The notes under the pieces: model-generated
The model's database searches: none
What the model saw: only the letters and a program-made list of their open reading frames with translations
Told to the model about the DNA's origin: nothing
Shown here: piece after piece, positions 45,156-54,803 of the stretch
Numbering within the stretch: position 1 is the first letter of the stretch
How the letters are laid out: each line of letters starts with the position of its first letter
From: Bacteroidales bacterium
GTDB taxonomy: Bacteria > Bacteroidota > Bacteroidia > Bacteroidales > UBA932
Direction of reading: 5' to 3'
DNA length: 64,000 nt
Assembly: GCA_017625535.1 (NCBI GenBank)
Contig: JAGAKR010000015.1
Coordinates: forward strand, 1-64,000
Made by a program: the position numbers and the translations under genes

Positions 45156-47721
45156 TTGGAAGAAGATTCTTAAGTATACTTTGCCTATCTTGGCATTTGT
45201 GGTAATTGCATACGGTTATGCCCCGCAGGTGCTGGAGGGGAAAATTGTGAACCAGAGCGACATTTCCAGTTGGGAGGGAATGGCCCACGAGATTCTTGTA
45301 TGGAACCACGACAATCCGGGAGAGCGTACATTGTGGACAAACTCAATGTTCAGTGGTATGCCTGCAACCAGCATCTCTGTAATTTATGAGGGTGATTTTA
45401 CACAATACCTCTATGACCTCTTCTTTACAGGGGCACGCCCGGCAAGTTATCTGCTCATAAGCCTGGTGGGAGGATTCCTCCTTATGCTGGCTTTCGGGTG
45501 CAATGTGTATCTGGCTTTCCTTGGAGCCATTGCCATAAGTTTCTGCTCGTATAATATGCAAATCATTCAGGTGGGGCACAACTCCAAGATGGTGGCAATT
45601 GCCTTTATGCCTTGGGTGTTGGCTGCGGTGGTTTATGCCTACCGCAAATGTGCCTTCTGGGGGGCATTGCTCTTTGCCTTTGCCCTCAGTTTCCAGATTA
45701 AGGCCAACCATCCGCAGATTACCTACTATCTGGCAATGATAATTGTGGGATACGGCATCTGGCAGTTGTGCAAGGCCATAAAAGAGAAGACTTTCCCAAA
45801 ATTCCTCCGTACCAGTGCAATTGTCCTTGTGGCAGGATTGCTTGGAATAGCAACAAATACAAACCACCTGTGGCCTACCTACGAATATGCCCAGCACACA
45901 ATGAGGGGTGGTACGGAACTTCTTCCCGATGATTCTTCTGCCGCTGAGCAGGAGGCATCTCCAGGCAAGAAGAGCCGCAAGGGACTTGACCTTGAATATG
46001 CAACCCAGTGGTCTTACGGCATAGAGGAGACAATGAACCTTATGATACCGAACTTCAACGGCGGTGCATCTGCAGGTGAACTGGACAGGAATTCCGATAC
46101 TTACAATGCCCTTAAGAAAGGGGGATACCAGGGGGCTGAGCAGATAATAAAACAGTTGCCTCTGTATTGGGGACCGCAGCCGTTTACTGCCGGACCTATG
46201 TATATGGGTGCTATAAGCATATTCCTCTTTGTACTTGGATTTTTTGTGCTGAGAGGGGGAATAAGATGGTGGATAGGGGGTGTCTCACTCCTTGCACTTA
46301 TGCTGGGATGGGGTTATCACCTTATGCCTGTTTCCGAGTTTTTCTTCAACTGGGCTCCTATGTACAACAAGTTCAGGACTGTTTCAATGATATTGGTTAT
46401 CCTGCAGGTCCTTATCCCTGTACTTGGAGTTGTAGCGGTAAATGAGATCCTTTTTGGAGAAGATTATGCGGGCAAGAAGCAGCGTGTACAGAAGGGATTG
46501 TATTGGGCACTGGGCCTCACTGCCGGAATTTCAGCCATGTTTGCAATTGTACCTTCCCTTGCCGGAAGTTTCATATCTTCCTCAGACGGCCAGTTGCCGG
46601 GAGAGATTGCAGTGGCATTGGCAGATGACAGGGCATCAATGCTCAGTTCGGATGCCTGGAGAAGCGTTTTCTTTATAGTTGCGGCATTTGTGGTTATTGT
46701 ATTGGCCTGGAGATTCAAAAAATTGAAACCTGCAACAGCCGCAATCATCCTTGCAGTGCTTGTGCTTGTGGATTTGTGGAGTGTGGACAAGAGATACCTC
46801 AATGAATCACATTTTGTAACCCGCAGGGAGTTCAGCAATGCCTTTGCAAAACGTCCGGTTGATGAGATAATACTCCAGGACAAGGATCCTCACTACAGGG
46901 TGCTTGATTTGAGCGTGAATACCTTCAATGATGCATACGTAAGTTACCACCACAAGACAATTGGAGGTTACAGCCCTGCAAAACTGCAGCGCTACCAGGA
47001 TCTTATAGAGAGGAACATCTCCCCTGAGATAGGTGCACTTGCAGCGCAGATGGGCAATATACAGACTATAGAGGATGCACAGAATGCACTCGGATACCTT
47101 CCTGTATTGAGTATGCTCAACACCAAGTATATAATTCTGGGAGGTTCTGTCCCTCCGGTAGAGAACAACTACAGATTGGGCAATGCCTGGTTTGTAAATG
47201 GTATAGTTCCGGCCGGCAATGCAAATGAAGAGATTGCCGCCCTCTCTGCAATAGACCCTGCACGCCAGGCTGTGATTGCTGAGGAGTTCATTCTGGGTAA
47301 TGATGCCCTGGGTGCACAGGTGGAGGCCATTGTGGCAGGACAGGGTGCGCAGGAGAATGCTGTTGCAGATATGTCTCTGAACAACTTCATTGAGTTGGAG
47401 AGTTATGATCCAAACAGGCTTGTATATAACTATTCAAGCAACAAACCTCAGATTACGTTGTTCAGTGAGGTGTATTACAACCCTGGTTGGGCGGCAACAA
47501 TTACCCCAGCAGCGGGAGGTGAGGCCCAGCCTCTGGAGATTTTCAGGGCAAACTGGATTCTCAGGGGTGCAGTAATCCCTGCAGGTGATTATAAAGTAGA
47601 ATTTACCTTCAACCCTCCTTGTTTTGAGAAGGGCGAGATGTACTCAAGGATTTCGTCGGGAATACTCATATTGTTGCTGCTTGGAGGATTTGGGGCAATG
47701 TTTATAAGAAAAAGGAAGTAG
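45142..47721 (+). CDS. YfhO-family membrane protein
   Basis: 859 residues from the ATG at 45142 (MKNIDWKKILKYTLPILAFVVIAY). Around a dozen membrane helices in the first ~540 residues, a large extracytoplasmic domain, then a final C-terminal helix (ISSGILILLLLGGFGAMFIRKRK). This matches the YfhO layout, a GT-C-like fold; Gram-positive members glycosylate lipoteichoic acid using lipid-linked sugars. The Bacteroidetes substrate is unknown. Translational overlap with the cytoplasmic glycosyltransferase upstream fits a lipid-linked sugar pathway, as inference. Confidence 0.85.
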   Translation: MKNIDWKKILKYTLPILAFVVIAYGYAPQVLEGKIVNQSDISSWEGMAHEILVWNHDNPGERTLWTNSMFSGMPATSISVIYEGDFTQYLYDLFFTGARPASYLLISLVGGFLLMLAFGCNVYLAFLGAIAISFCSYNMQIIQVGHNSKMVAIAFMPWVLAAVVYAYRKCAFWGALLFAFALSFQIKANHPQITYYLAMIIVGYGIWQLCKAIKEKTFPKFLRTSAIVLVAGLLGIATNTNHLWPTYEYAQHTMRGGTELLPDDSSAAEQEASPGKKSRKGLDLEYATQWSYGIEETMNLMIPNFNGGASAGELDRNSDTYNALKKGGYQGAEQIIKQLPLYWGPQPFTAGPMYMGAISIFLFVLGFFVLRGGIRWWIGGVSLLALMLGWGYHLMPVSEFFFNWAPMYNKFRTVSMILVILQVLIPVLGVVAVNEILFGEDYAGKKQRVQKGLYWALGLTAGISAMFAIVPSLAGSFISSSDGQLPGEIAVALADDRASMLSSDAWRSVFFIVAAFVVIVLAWRFKKLKPATAAIILAVLVLVDLWSVDKRYLNESHFVTRREFSNAFAKRPVDEIILQDKDPHYRVLDLSVNTFNDAYVSYHHKTIGGYSPAKLQRYQDLIERNISPEIGALAAQMGNIQTIEDAQNALGYLPVLSMLNTKYIILGGSVPPVENNYRLGNAWFVNGIVPAGNANEEIAALSAIDPARQAVIAEEFILGNDALGAQVEAIVAGQGAQENAVADMSLNNFIELESYDPNRLVYNYSSNKPQITLFSEVYYNPGWAATITPAAGGEAQPLEIFRANWILRGAVIPAGDYKVEFTFNPPCFEKGEMYSRISSGILILLLLGGFGAMFIRKRK

Positions 47722-47722
47722 T

Positions 47723-48658
47723 ATGAACAGAATTTGTGAACTTTTTGGAATAGAGCATCCAATCATTTCCGGTGGAATGGTGTGGTGCAGCGGATGGAGG
47801 CTTGCCTCTGCAGTGAGCCTCAACGGTGGCCTTGGCCTTATTGGGGCAGGTAGTATGCATCCCGACAACCTAAGACATCATATACAGTGCTGCAAGGATG
47901 CCCTGCGTGCCGGTGCACCAGGGAACCGCTATGGGAAAGATCTGCCTTTTGGAGTTAATGTGCCCCTTATGTATCCTCAGATAGATGAACTAATGAATAT
48001 TCTTGTGGAGGAAGGGGTGAAGATTGTATTTACTTCTGCCGGCAGCCCCAAGAAATGGACTCCGTTCCTTAAAGAGCATGGGATTACGGTTGTGCATGTT
48101 GTATCCAGCAGCGTATTTGCAAAGAAATGTGAGGAAGCCGGAGTGGATGCAGTGGTGGCAGAGGGGTTTGAGGCCGGCGGCCACAACGGACGTGAGGAGA
48201 CTACCACGCTTTGTCTGATTCCTGCAGTGCGTGAGGCTACCACTTTGCCGCTCATTGCTGCAGGTGGTGTGGCGTTGAAATGTCAGATAAAGGCTTGTGA
48301 GGCACTTGGTGCAGAGGGTGTGCAGATAGGAACACGTTTTGCGTTGAGTGCAGAGAGTTCTGCCCACGAAAACTTCAAGAAACACTGCCTTGGAATGCCT
48401 GAAGGTGCAACCAAACTCCTTCTTAAGAAACTTGCCCCTGCCCGCCTTGCATCAGGCAGTGAGTTCACCTCTACAGTGGCCCGGATGGAGGATGCCGGAG
48501 CATCCAAAGAGGAACTTGCCGCATACCTTGGCAAAGGGCGTGCCCGCAAAGGAATTTTTGAAGGGGACATTGATGAAGGGGAGATAGAGATAGGCCAGAT
48601 CTGCTCAATGGTTAAGGAGATTGAGACCGTAGAGCAGATAATGAAGAGTCTGGTGTAA
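47723..48658 (+). CDS. Nitronate monooxygenase/FabK-like FMN enzyme
   Basis: 311 residues, a TIM-barrel flavoprotein. The start ICELFGIEHPIISGGMVWCSGWRLASAVS, the FGVNVPLMYP strand, VVAEGFEAGGHNG (FMN phosphate region) and PLIAAGGVA followed by GAEGVQIGTRF are family hallmarks. It could be enoyl-ACP reductase II (FabK) or a nitronate monooxygenase; sequence alone does not settle this, though the GGHNG motif and length fit FabK well. It begins 1 nt after the YfhO-like gene and converges on the permease gene with a 2-nt gap. Confidence 0.85.
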   Translation: MNRICELFGIEHPIISGGMVWCSGWRLASAVSLNGGLGLIGAGSMHPDNLRHHIQCCKDALRAGAPGNRYGKDLPFGVNVPLMYPQIDELMNILVEEGVKIVFTSAGSPKKWTPFLKEHGITVVHVVSSSVFAKKCEEAGVDAVVAEGFEAGGHNGREETTTLCLIPAVREATTLPLIAAGGVALKCQIKACEALGAEGVQIGTRFALSAESSAHENFKKHCLGMPEGATKLLLKKLAPARLASGSEFTSTVARMEDAGASKEELAAYLGKGRARKGIFEGDIDEGEIEIGQICSMVKEIETVEQIMKSLV

Positions 48659-48660
48659 AA

Positions 48661-49959
48661 TCACTTGCTGTTTATTGCATCCACAGGATTCAGACTTGCC
48701 CCTACCCAGGCAGGGATGAGTCCTGCAAGGAGCCCTATGATTGTTGCAATTCCCACTCCCGACAATATATTCCCAATTGAAAGGGTGAATGTGAAACTTT
48801 CAGATTCCGGGATGAGCAGCACCCCAAGGAGCACCAGCATTATCCCTATTATACCGCCGGCAATGGCAAGCACTGCCGCCTCAACCAGGAACTGGGCCAT
48901 TATAACATATTTCTTGGCCCCAAGGGCTTTCTGGATACCTATTATGTTGGTACGCTCCTTTACACTTACAAACATTATGTTGGCTATGCCAAAGCCGCCT
49001 ATGAGGAGGGAGAATCCTGCAATCACCCATCCTACGGCATTTATCATAGAGAACACCTGCTGTACGGTATCCATTATGAATGACATTGTACTTACAGAGA
49101 AATTGTTCTTCTGCCCGGGGGCCAGGCGGCGGTGGGCACGCATAAGCATACGGAGTTCATCAACAAGGTCATCCTGTGATACCCCTGCCTGCGGACGGGC
49201 ATAAATTGAGTTGTCGGCCCAACGGAGGTTAACCATATATCTGCCAAAGTTCAGGGGTATAAAAACGGTGTTGTCCAAATCCCCCACACTTACCATACTT
49301 TCCCCCTGTTTCTCAATCACACCTATTATTGTTGCTGTTGTGGGGCCAATTTTCACCTTTTTCCCTACAGCCCCTCCATCTTCAAAAAGGGATGCTGCCA
49401 ATTCATATCCCATAACTGCCACAGCGGTGCCTCGCTGGGTTTCGTCGGGAGTAAAATAACGTCCCTGTCCCAATTCAAATTTGGTTATCTGATTGAAATT
49501 GTGGGTTATGCACCCCACTGTAGCACGGCTTACAGATTTGCGTCCGTACCTGAGGTTCTGGTTCGTAAAGATGGTGAAGCAGAAATCCTGGCCCAATTTT
49601 GAGTTGGCACTCAGGAATTTGTAATCTTCGTAAGTTGTATTGGGGCGGCGCATATATTCCCACCACTTGAACTCCTGGGCCATATCTGCATTTCCCTCTT
49701 CGTCCTCACCCATCATTGGCCATTGGTTAACCTGCACAATATCGCTTCCAAGACTTTCAAAACCTTTCCTCACATTCTCCTGCAAGGCATCTATGGCTGT
49801 AAAGATTGCCACAATTGAGAAGATGCCTATGCTTACTCCAAACAAAGAGAGGAATGTACGGAATTTGTCTCCCTGCAGCTGCGAGAAGGCAAAAGCCACA
49901 CTCTCCTTCAATAACTTTACAAAAATCACACTTTCGCGGTACAGTTTTCCAAGTGCCAT
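48661..49959 (-). CDS. MacB/FtsX-type ABC transporter permease
   Basis: 432 residues. One N-terminal membrane helix (SLFGVSIGIFSIVAIFTAI), a MacB-type periplasmic core domain of about 200 residues, and three C-terminal FtsX helices (VIAGFSLLIGGFGIANIMFVSVKERTNIIGIQKALGA is the signature region, in two parts). MacB-type permeases couple cytoplasmic ATP hydrolysis to movement of periplasmic substrates. No ATPase gene is adjacent. It lies 29 nt downstream of mutS, in the same direction. Confidence 0.88.
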   Translation of the reverse strand: MALGKLYRESVIFVKLLKESVAFAFSQLQGDKFRTFLSLFGVSIGIFSIVAIFTAIDALQENVRKGFESLGSDIVQVNQWPMMGEDEEGNADMAQEFKWWEYMRRPNTTYEDYKFLSANSKLGQDFCFTIFTNQNLRYGRKSVSRATVGCITHNFNQITKFELGQGRYFTPDETQRGTAVAVMGYELAASLFEDGGAVGKKVKIGPTTATIIGVIEKQGESMVSVGDLDNTVFIPLNFGRYMVNLRWADNSIYARPQAGVSQDDLVDELRMLMRAHRRLAPGQKNNFSVSTMSFIMDTVQQVFSMINAVGWVIAGFSLLIGGFGIANIMFVSVKERTNIIGIQKALGAKKYVIMAQFLVEAAVLAIAGGIIGIMLVLLGVLLIPESESFTFTLSIGNILSGVGIATIIGLLAGLIPAWVGASLNPVDAINSK

Positions 49960-49988
49960 AATCTTCCCCCCTCACACAATTATATTGT

Positions 49989-52661
49989 TTATTTCTTGAG
50001 TCCCAGTTTCTCCTTTAGTTTCCGTATAGCATCAAATGCATCCAGCGGAGACATGCTGTTTATGTCCATAGCCTTTATGCTGTCCCTCAAATCGCACAGT
50101 AGCGGATCCTCCAACTGAAAGAAAGACAACTGCAAATTGTCTGCCGCACTGCTCTTTTTCTTTTTGGAAGCCAAACCTTTTCCGGTCTTGCCAACTTCAG
50201 GTCCCTCTTTGGCTCCACCCAACTGTGTCCCCTCCTCCTTCTTCTCCAGCATATTCAATGTCCTCTGTGCCGAATCTATTACAGCCTGCGGCATACCGGC
50301 CATCCTGGCCACGTGTATACCAAAACTGTGTGCCACGCCACCAGGGCAGAGTTTCCTGAGGAAGATAACCCTGTTCTCCACCTCTTTTACAGATATATGC
50401 CAGTTCTTTACCCTTGGGTATATCTCTTCAAGTTCATTTAGTTCGTGATAGTGGGTTGCAAAAAGGGTCTTTGCCCTTTCACCCCTCTGATGTATATACT
50501 CCACAATTGCCCAGGCAATGGACATTCCGTCAAAAGTACTGGTACCGCGTCCTATCTCATCCAGCAGAATGAGCGACCTTTCTGAAAGGTTGTGCAGGAT
50601 GGTTGAGGTTTCTGTCATCTCCACCATAAAGGTTGACTCTCCACGGGAGATGTTGTCAGATGCCCCCACACGGGTGAATATCTTGTCTACATAACCTATT
50701 CTTGCACTTGCCGCCGGAACAAAACTTCCTATCTGGGCCATAAGCACTATAAGTGCAGTCTGACGCAACAGGGCACTCTTACCGGCCATATTCGGACCTG
50801 TAAGGATAATCACCTGCTGGGTGTCATTGTCAAGCATAATGTCATTGGCCACATACTCCTCACCCGGCTCCATAAGGGTTTCAATTACCGGATGCCTTCC
50901 CTGCTCTATCTCAATCCTGTATCCGTCATTCATCTGCGGACGGCAGTAATTGCGCTCTGCGGCAAGGCTTGCAAAACCTGCCAGACAATCCACCTGGGCC
51001 AGCGCAGCGCAACTCTGCTGTATCTGCGGAATCTCTTTCTGTATCCGCATCACCACCTGCTGGTAAATCTGCTGCTCAAGGGAAATGATCCTCTCCTCCG
51101 CCCCCAATATCTTCTCCTCATACTCCTTCAGTTCCTGGGTAATGTAGCGCTCCGCACTCACAAGGGTCTGCTTGCGTATCCACTCTGGTGGAACCTTGTC
51201 CTTATGGGTATTGCGTACCTCTATATAATATCCGAATACATTGTTGTAACTTATCTTAAGTGAAGGTATCCCGGTCCTTTCGCTCTCCCTCTGCTGCACC
51301 TGCAGCAGGTAATCCTTCCCGTGGCGGGCAATCTGCCTGAGATTGTCCAGTTCCTCATTAACCCCCTCTGCAATAATGTCCCCTTTACCAAATACATTCG
51401 CAGGCTCAGGCAACATATTCTTCCCGATAAATTCATACAATTCATTGAAGAGGATTATCTTCTCACCAAGTTCAGCAGCACTCCCCTCCAGTTCGGTACA
51501 GACACTTTTTATAGGCTCCATCTGTTCAAGTCCCCTCTTCAACTGCACAATCTCCCTTGGGGCAATTTTACCTGCTGCCGCACGGGAAATGATGCGTTCC
51601 AGATCGCCTATATTTGAAAGCCTATCCTGAATCTCCTCCACAGCACCCGGGTGTTCCACAAATGTCTCCACCACATTGTGCCTGTGCCCTATCTGTTCCA
51701 GGTCCTTGAGTGGCATTGAAAGCCAACTCCTCAGGAGCCTTGCCCCAAGAGGGGAAGAACACTTGTCCACAACATCCAGCAATGATGTACCCTCTCCTCC
51801 TGCCGATGACTGGAAAATCTCCAGATTGCGGAAAGTGAACCGGTCCATCCACACAAAACTGCTGCGGTCTATACGGGAAATTGAACACAGATGAGCCACA
51901 CCGGTATTCTGGTTCTGCTCCAGATAGAAAAGTATGGCGCCTGCGGCTGTTGTCCCAAGTGTGAGGTTCTCCACTCCAAAACCCTTGAGAGAGTTCAATC
52001 CGAACTGCTTTTTCAGTTTGTCCTCACAGGCCTGTGGAACAAAGGCCCACTCATCCATTGTGGAGATATAGTAATTGTTGCCGTAACGCTCGCGGAAACC
52101 GCATTGATACCCCTTCTGCAGGACAATCTCCTTTGGGGCAAAATTTGCCAGAAGCACCTCTATGTAATCAAGTGCCCCCTCCGCCACCTTGAATGTTCCG
52201 GTAGAGATGTCCAGAAATGCAACGCCCCCTTTGTCTCCCTTGAAATAGACAGCACCAAGCCAATTGTTCTCCTTCTGGCTCAGAAGCTGCTCACTGTATG
52301 CAATACCTGGGGTTACAAGTTCTGTAACTCCGCGCTTCACAATCTTTTTGGTGAGTTTGGGGTCTTCAAGCTGGTCACATACCGCCACCTTATAACCGGC
52401 CCTTACAAGTTTTGGGAGATAAGTCTCAATTGAGTGGTGGGGGAAACCGGCCAGTTCCACGTGCTGCGCAGAACCGTTTGCCCTTTTCGTAAGCACAATC
52501 CCCAGCACCTTGCTTGCAATTATTGCATCATCCCCGAATGTCTCATAGAAATCCCCCACACGGAAAAGCAGCAGGGCATCGGGATGCTGTGCCTTAACCT
52601 CAAAATACTGCTTCATCAGCGGGGTCTCAACTATCTTCTTCTTTTCGTTTGTTCCGGTCAT
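49989..52661 (-). CDS. mutS: DNA mismatch repair protein MutS
   Basis: 890 residues from the ATG at 52661; the frame opens at TTG 52685 but MTGTNEKKKIVETPLMKQYFE is the natural start. The mismatch-binding F-x-E motif is in LLFRVGDFYETFGDDA. The ABC-type ATPase shows Walker A GPNMAGKSALLRQ, the DEIGRGTSTFDG Walker B/signature and THYHEL. The C-terminal tail contains a Lys/Ser-rich linker before the tetramerisation segment. It recognises mismatches and recruits MutL (not in the window). Confidence 0.97.
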   Translation of the reverse strand: MTGTNEKKKIVETPLMKQYFEVKAQHPDALLLFRVGDFYETFGDDAIIASKVLGIVLTKRANGSAQHVELAGFPHHSIETYLPKLVRAGYKVAVCDQLEDPKLTKKIVKRGVTELVTPGIAYSEQLLSQKENNWLGAVYFKGDKGGVAFLDISTGTFKVAEGALDYIEVLLANFAPKEIVLQKGYQCGFRERYGNNYYISTMDEWAFVPQACEDKLKKQFGLNSLKGFGVENLTLGTTAAGAILFYLEQNQNTGVAHLCSISRIDRSSFVWMDRFTFRNLEIFQSSAGGEGTSLLDVVDKCSSPLGARLLRSWLSMPLKDLEQIGHRHNVVETFVEHPGAVEEIQDRLSNIGDLERIISRAAAGKIAPREIVQLKRGLEQMEPIKSVCTELEGSAAELGEKIILFNELYEFIGKNMLPEPANVFGKGDIIAEGVNEELDNLRQIARHGKDYLLQVQQRESERTGIPSLKISYNNVFGYYIEVRNTHKDKVPPEWIRKQTLVSAERYITQELKEYEEKILGAEERIISLEQQIYQQVVMRIQKEIPQIQQSCAALAQVDCLAGFASLAAERNYCRPQMNDGYRIEIEQGRHPVIETLMEPGEEYVANDIMLDNDTQQVIILTGPNMAGKSALLRQTALIVLMAQIGSFVPAASARIGYVDKIFTRVGASDNISRGESTFMVEMTETSTILHNLSERSLILLDEIGRGTSTFDGMSIAWAIVEYIHQRGERAKTLFATHYHELNELEEIYPRVKNWHISVKEVENRVIFLRKLCPGGVAHSFGIHVARMAGMPQAVIDSAQRTLNMLEKKEEGTQLGGAKEGPEVGKTGKGLASKKKKSSAADNLQLSFFQLEDPLLCDLRDSIKAMDINSMSPLDAFDAIRKLKEKLGLKK

Positions 52662-52787
52662 CTCATCAGTTTTGGTAACCAACAAAAATAAGAATTTTTT
52701 GGATTATACCCTTAATCAGAATTATTCGCATTTATGTATAAATTGATGAAAAATAACCGTTATAAAGCAACTTTTTCTTTTTCAGAA

Positions 52788-52890
52788 TTTGATTTTTTAG
52801 AAATAATTTTAATTTTGCGGGGGAAATGCATGGAAGTTTTGTTTCGCAAATCATTGATAAGACATCTGCCCCAACAGGTGTCTTTTCTTT
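52788..52890 (+). ncRNA. Candidate small RNA: promoter followed by terminator
   Basis: TTTG (52788-52791), an 18-nt spacer and TAATTTTG (52810-52817) form a good Bacteroidetes promoter. About 40 nt further, AAGACATCTG pairs with CAGGTGTCTT (one G-U pair, loop CCCCAA, 52859-52884), followed by a T-rich tail TTCTTTTT. A transcript of roughly 65 nt would start near 52824 and end near 52890. It could be a small RNA, or an attenuator leader for the small ORF downstream. No known RNA family is recognised. Confidence 0.4.
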
Positions 52891-53003
52891 TTAGGTTTAG
52901 CAGGAAAGGAAGTAGATTGAAAGCCCATGAAAAGTTTACAAGAAACAAATATCAATCCATGCAAATAAAAACTTTTTCAATTGGTTTTCTGTTTACTGTC
53001 AAA

Positions 53004-53105
53004 ATGGTATATCAGAAATTAGTCAAAGTAAGGTCCTATACTCGTACCAGAAATGGCAAAAAAGAAAAAGTCCGTAGTTATTATCGCAGATATTGGGGTA
53101 TCTAA
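53004..53105 (+). CDS. Possible small basic peptide
   Basis: 33 codons beginning MVYQKLVKVRSYTRTRN and ending with a second, similar VRSYYRRYWGI unit. The doubled V-R-S-Y-x-R pattern separated by a Lys-rich stretch looks like the short basic repeats seen in phage and DNA-associated proteins, so it may be a real small basic protein. The frame is open further upstream to 52734. A second ATG-led 27-codon frame (MAKKKKSVVIIADIG, from about 53053) overlaps it. Evidence is weak. Confidence 0.25.
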   Translation: MVYQKLVKVRSYTRTRNGKKEKVRSYYRRYWGI

Positions 53106-53159
53106 AATAATGTACAGACTTTTTTCCATACAATGACAGCCATTCTCCTTTCCTGCTTT

Positions 53160-54275
53160 TTACATCGTAATCATTGTAGCGCCGTAGCCGTATTCCTTGA
53201 ATGAGGCATCCTGCCATTTGCAGGCAGGGTATTTGGTCTTGAGCTCTGTGAGGATAGCCTTGCGTAGCACTCCGTCCCCTTTGCCGTGGATAAAGACAAT
53301 CCTCTGCCCTTTTTTGCGGAGAACCGCCTTCATGGCTTCATTGAATTTCTCCATCTGGTATTTGAGGATTGCAGTATTGTCCATCCCTGCAGTTGTCTCA
53401 AGCAATGCAGATGCGTGCAGATCCACCTCCAGAATACCTGTAGAGGAGGTCTTTATAAGTGCCTTTTCCTCCACCTCATCCTTTTTCCCTTTGGAAACCT
53501 CCACCCATCTGCCGTTGATGAATGCTTTTGCCCCCTCTTTTCTTCCCGATGAATTATTTCCTGCACCGCCTGCCGCAGAGGTTGCCGCCTCCCCCTGGAA
53601 CTTCTCCTTAAGGGCCTGTTTGAGCCTCTCATCCTCCTCGTTCTGGAGCAGCGGGAGTTCCTTTACATTTTCGTTTACCAAGGTGATGATGTAAGATTTG
53701 TCGGGAGTATAATCATTCTCTTTGTACATCCCGTCCTTGAGGAGGTTCATGGGGTCAAGGATAAAATCTTTCTCTATTGTGGGTTTGAGGGCAGCCGGGG
53801 CAATTTTCTTTATTCCTGTTCCCCTTTTGAACGGGATTGCCCTTACGAGTACCCTCTTGGAGAAATCATTCAGTTCCTCGCGCCCGAACTTGAACATCTC
53901 CTTGCGCTCGTATGGGAGGATTTCTCCTGCATATAGGGTAAAGTATTCTGCAGGTGCACCGGCACTGCGGTTGCCGTTACTTACTGTGTATGTTACAAGA
54001 ATGCTGTAATTGCACTCATTTGCAATTGAGCATACGAAACCGGCTCCGGCCTTTGTATATGCCAGGGCAATGTTCAGTTTCTCACCGTCTTTTGTCTGTA
54101 TGTTCTTCTTTTCGCTGGCAACCACATTCTCCTCAACCACCACGCATTCCCTCTCGGGAACGGGTATCTCAAACCCCTCCTCATCCTCTACCGTTACCCA
54201 GCCTTTTTTGCTGAATCCAACCACTATGCCGCCACCTGTCTGGTTAAGGAAGCGGACTTTGTCTCCTATTTTCAT
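53160..54275 (-). CDS. DUF2027 and Smr domain protein
   Basis: 371 residues from the ATG at 54275, chosen for the strong Shine-Dalgarno AAGGAGCG just upstream; the frame extends to 54305. The N-terminal KOW/tudor-like segment (MKIGDKVRFLNQTGGGIVVGF) and middle beta domain match Bacteroidetes DUF2027 proteins. The C-terminal Smr domain (about 285-371) has VDLHASALLE in place of the usual LDLHG and the HGKGDGVLRKAI motif. Smr domains nick DNA or RNA structures; MutS2 carries one. Placement near mutS is suggestive, but a repair role is inference. Confidence 0.88.
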   Translation of the reverse strand: MKIGDKVRFLNQTGGGIVVGFSKKGWVTVEDEEGFEIPVPERECVVVEENVVASEKKNIQTKDGEKLNIALAYTKAGAGFVCSIANECNYSILVTYTVSNGNRSAGAPAEYFTLYAGEILPYERKEMFKFGREELNDFSKRVLVRAIPFKRGTGIKKIAPAALKPTIEKDFILDPMNLLKDGMYKENDYTPDKSYIITLVNENVKELPLLQNEEDERLKQALKEKFQGEAATSAAGGAGNNSSGRKEGAKAFINGRWVEVSKGKKDEVEEKALIKTSSTGILEVDLHASALLETTAGMDNTAILKYQMEKFNEAMKAVLRKKGQRIVFIHGKGDGVLRKAILTELKTKYPACKWQDASFKEYGYGATMITM

Positions 54276-54302
54276 TTTCGCTCCTTTTTTCTTTACCGGA
54301 TA

Positions 54303-54344
54303 CAAAAACTGCGCCCTGCAGGTAATCTGGAAGGCGCAGCTTTT
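54303..54344 (-). terminator. Intrinsic terminator after yqeY
   Basis: CTGCGCC and GGCGCAG form a 7-bp stem extended by A/T pairs over a 17-nt loop; on the minus strand it is followed by TTTTTG. It lies 13 nt past the yqeY stop and upstream of the Smr gene. Confidence 0.65.
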
Positions 54345-54357
54345 GATTCTTTAATTT

Positions 54358-54801
54358 TTACAGCAGTTTCTTTACAAGTGCAGAAATTGCCTTTCCGTCA
54401 GCCTTGCCTGCAAGTGCCTTGGTGGCTGTACCCATCACCTTGCCCATATCCTGCGGGCCGGTTGCACCAACCTGGGCAATTATTTTCTTAAGTTCAGCCT
54501 CAAGCTCCTCTTCCGAAAGCTGTTTTGGAAGGTAAACCTCCATTGCCGCAGCCTCTGCAAGCTCCTGTGCAGCCAGTTCCTCACGGTTCTGCTGTTTATA
54601 GATTTCTGCTGTCTCCTTGCGCTGTTTTACCAGTTTCTGTATAATCTTTACCACTGCCTCATCTGCAATGCTCTCCGAGCCGTCTGCAGTTTTGGCAAGC
54701 AGGATGGCAGCCTTTATTGCCCTCAAAGACTCCAGGCGGGTCTTCTCTTTGGCAAGCATTGCCGCTTTAATGTCCTGCTGTATTTGTTGTTCCATGCTCA
54801 T
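54358..54801 (-). CDS. GatB/YqeY domain protein
   Basis: 147 residues. The whole protein is one YqeY domain: IQQDIKAAMLAKEKTRLESLRAIKAAILLAKT at the start and PQDMGKVMGTATKALAGKADGKAISALVKKLL at the end. The domain also occurs at the C-terminus of GatB and in some glutaminyl-tRNA synthetases, where it contacts tRNA. The free form has no firmly assigned role. It starts 2 nt after the aspS stop, so it is co-transcribed with a tRNA synthetase gene, which fits a tRNA-linked task. Confidence 0.92.
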   Translation of the reverse strand: MSMEQQIQQDIKAAMLAKEKTRLESLRAIKAAILLAKTADGSESIADEAVVKIIQKLVKQRKETAEIYKQQNREELAAQELAEAAAMEVYLPKQLSEEELEAELKKIIAQVGATGPQDMGKVMGTATKALAGKADGKAISALVKKLL

Positions 54802-54803
54802 AT

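Larger units (their letters stand above)
52662..53159. other. 498-bp gap between mutS and the DUF2027-Smr gene
   Basis: AT-rich DNA without a conventional gene. It contains a good plus-strand promoter (52788-52817), a terminator-like hairpin 40 nt later (52859-52884) and a short basic ORF (53004-53105), described separately. An open frame runs 52734-53105 on the plus strand, but its first ~75 codons show no recognisable protein and include the promoter. Confidence 0.6.

Noticed and set aside
52454-52463. Second parS-like site, GTTCCACGTG inside mutS
   Set aside because: Only one half matches; the other side (CTGCGC) is not the required GAACA, and it lies within codons.
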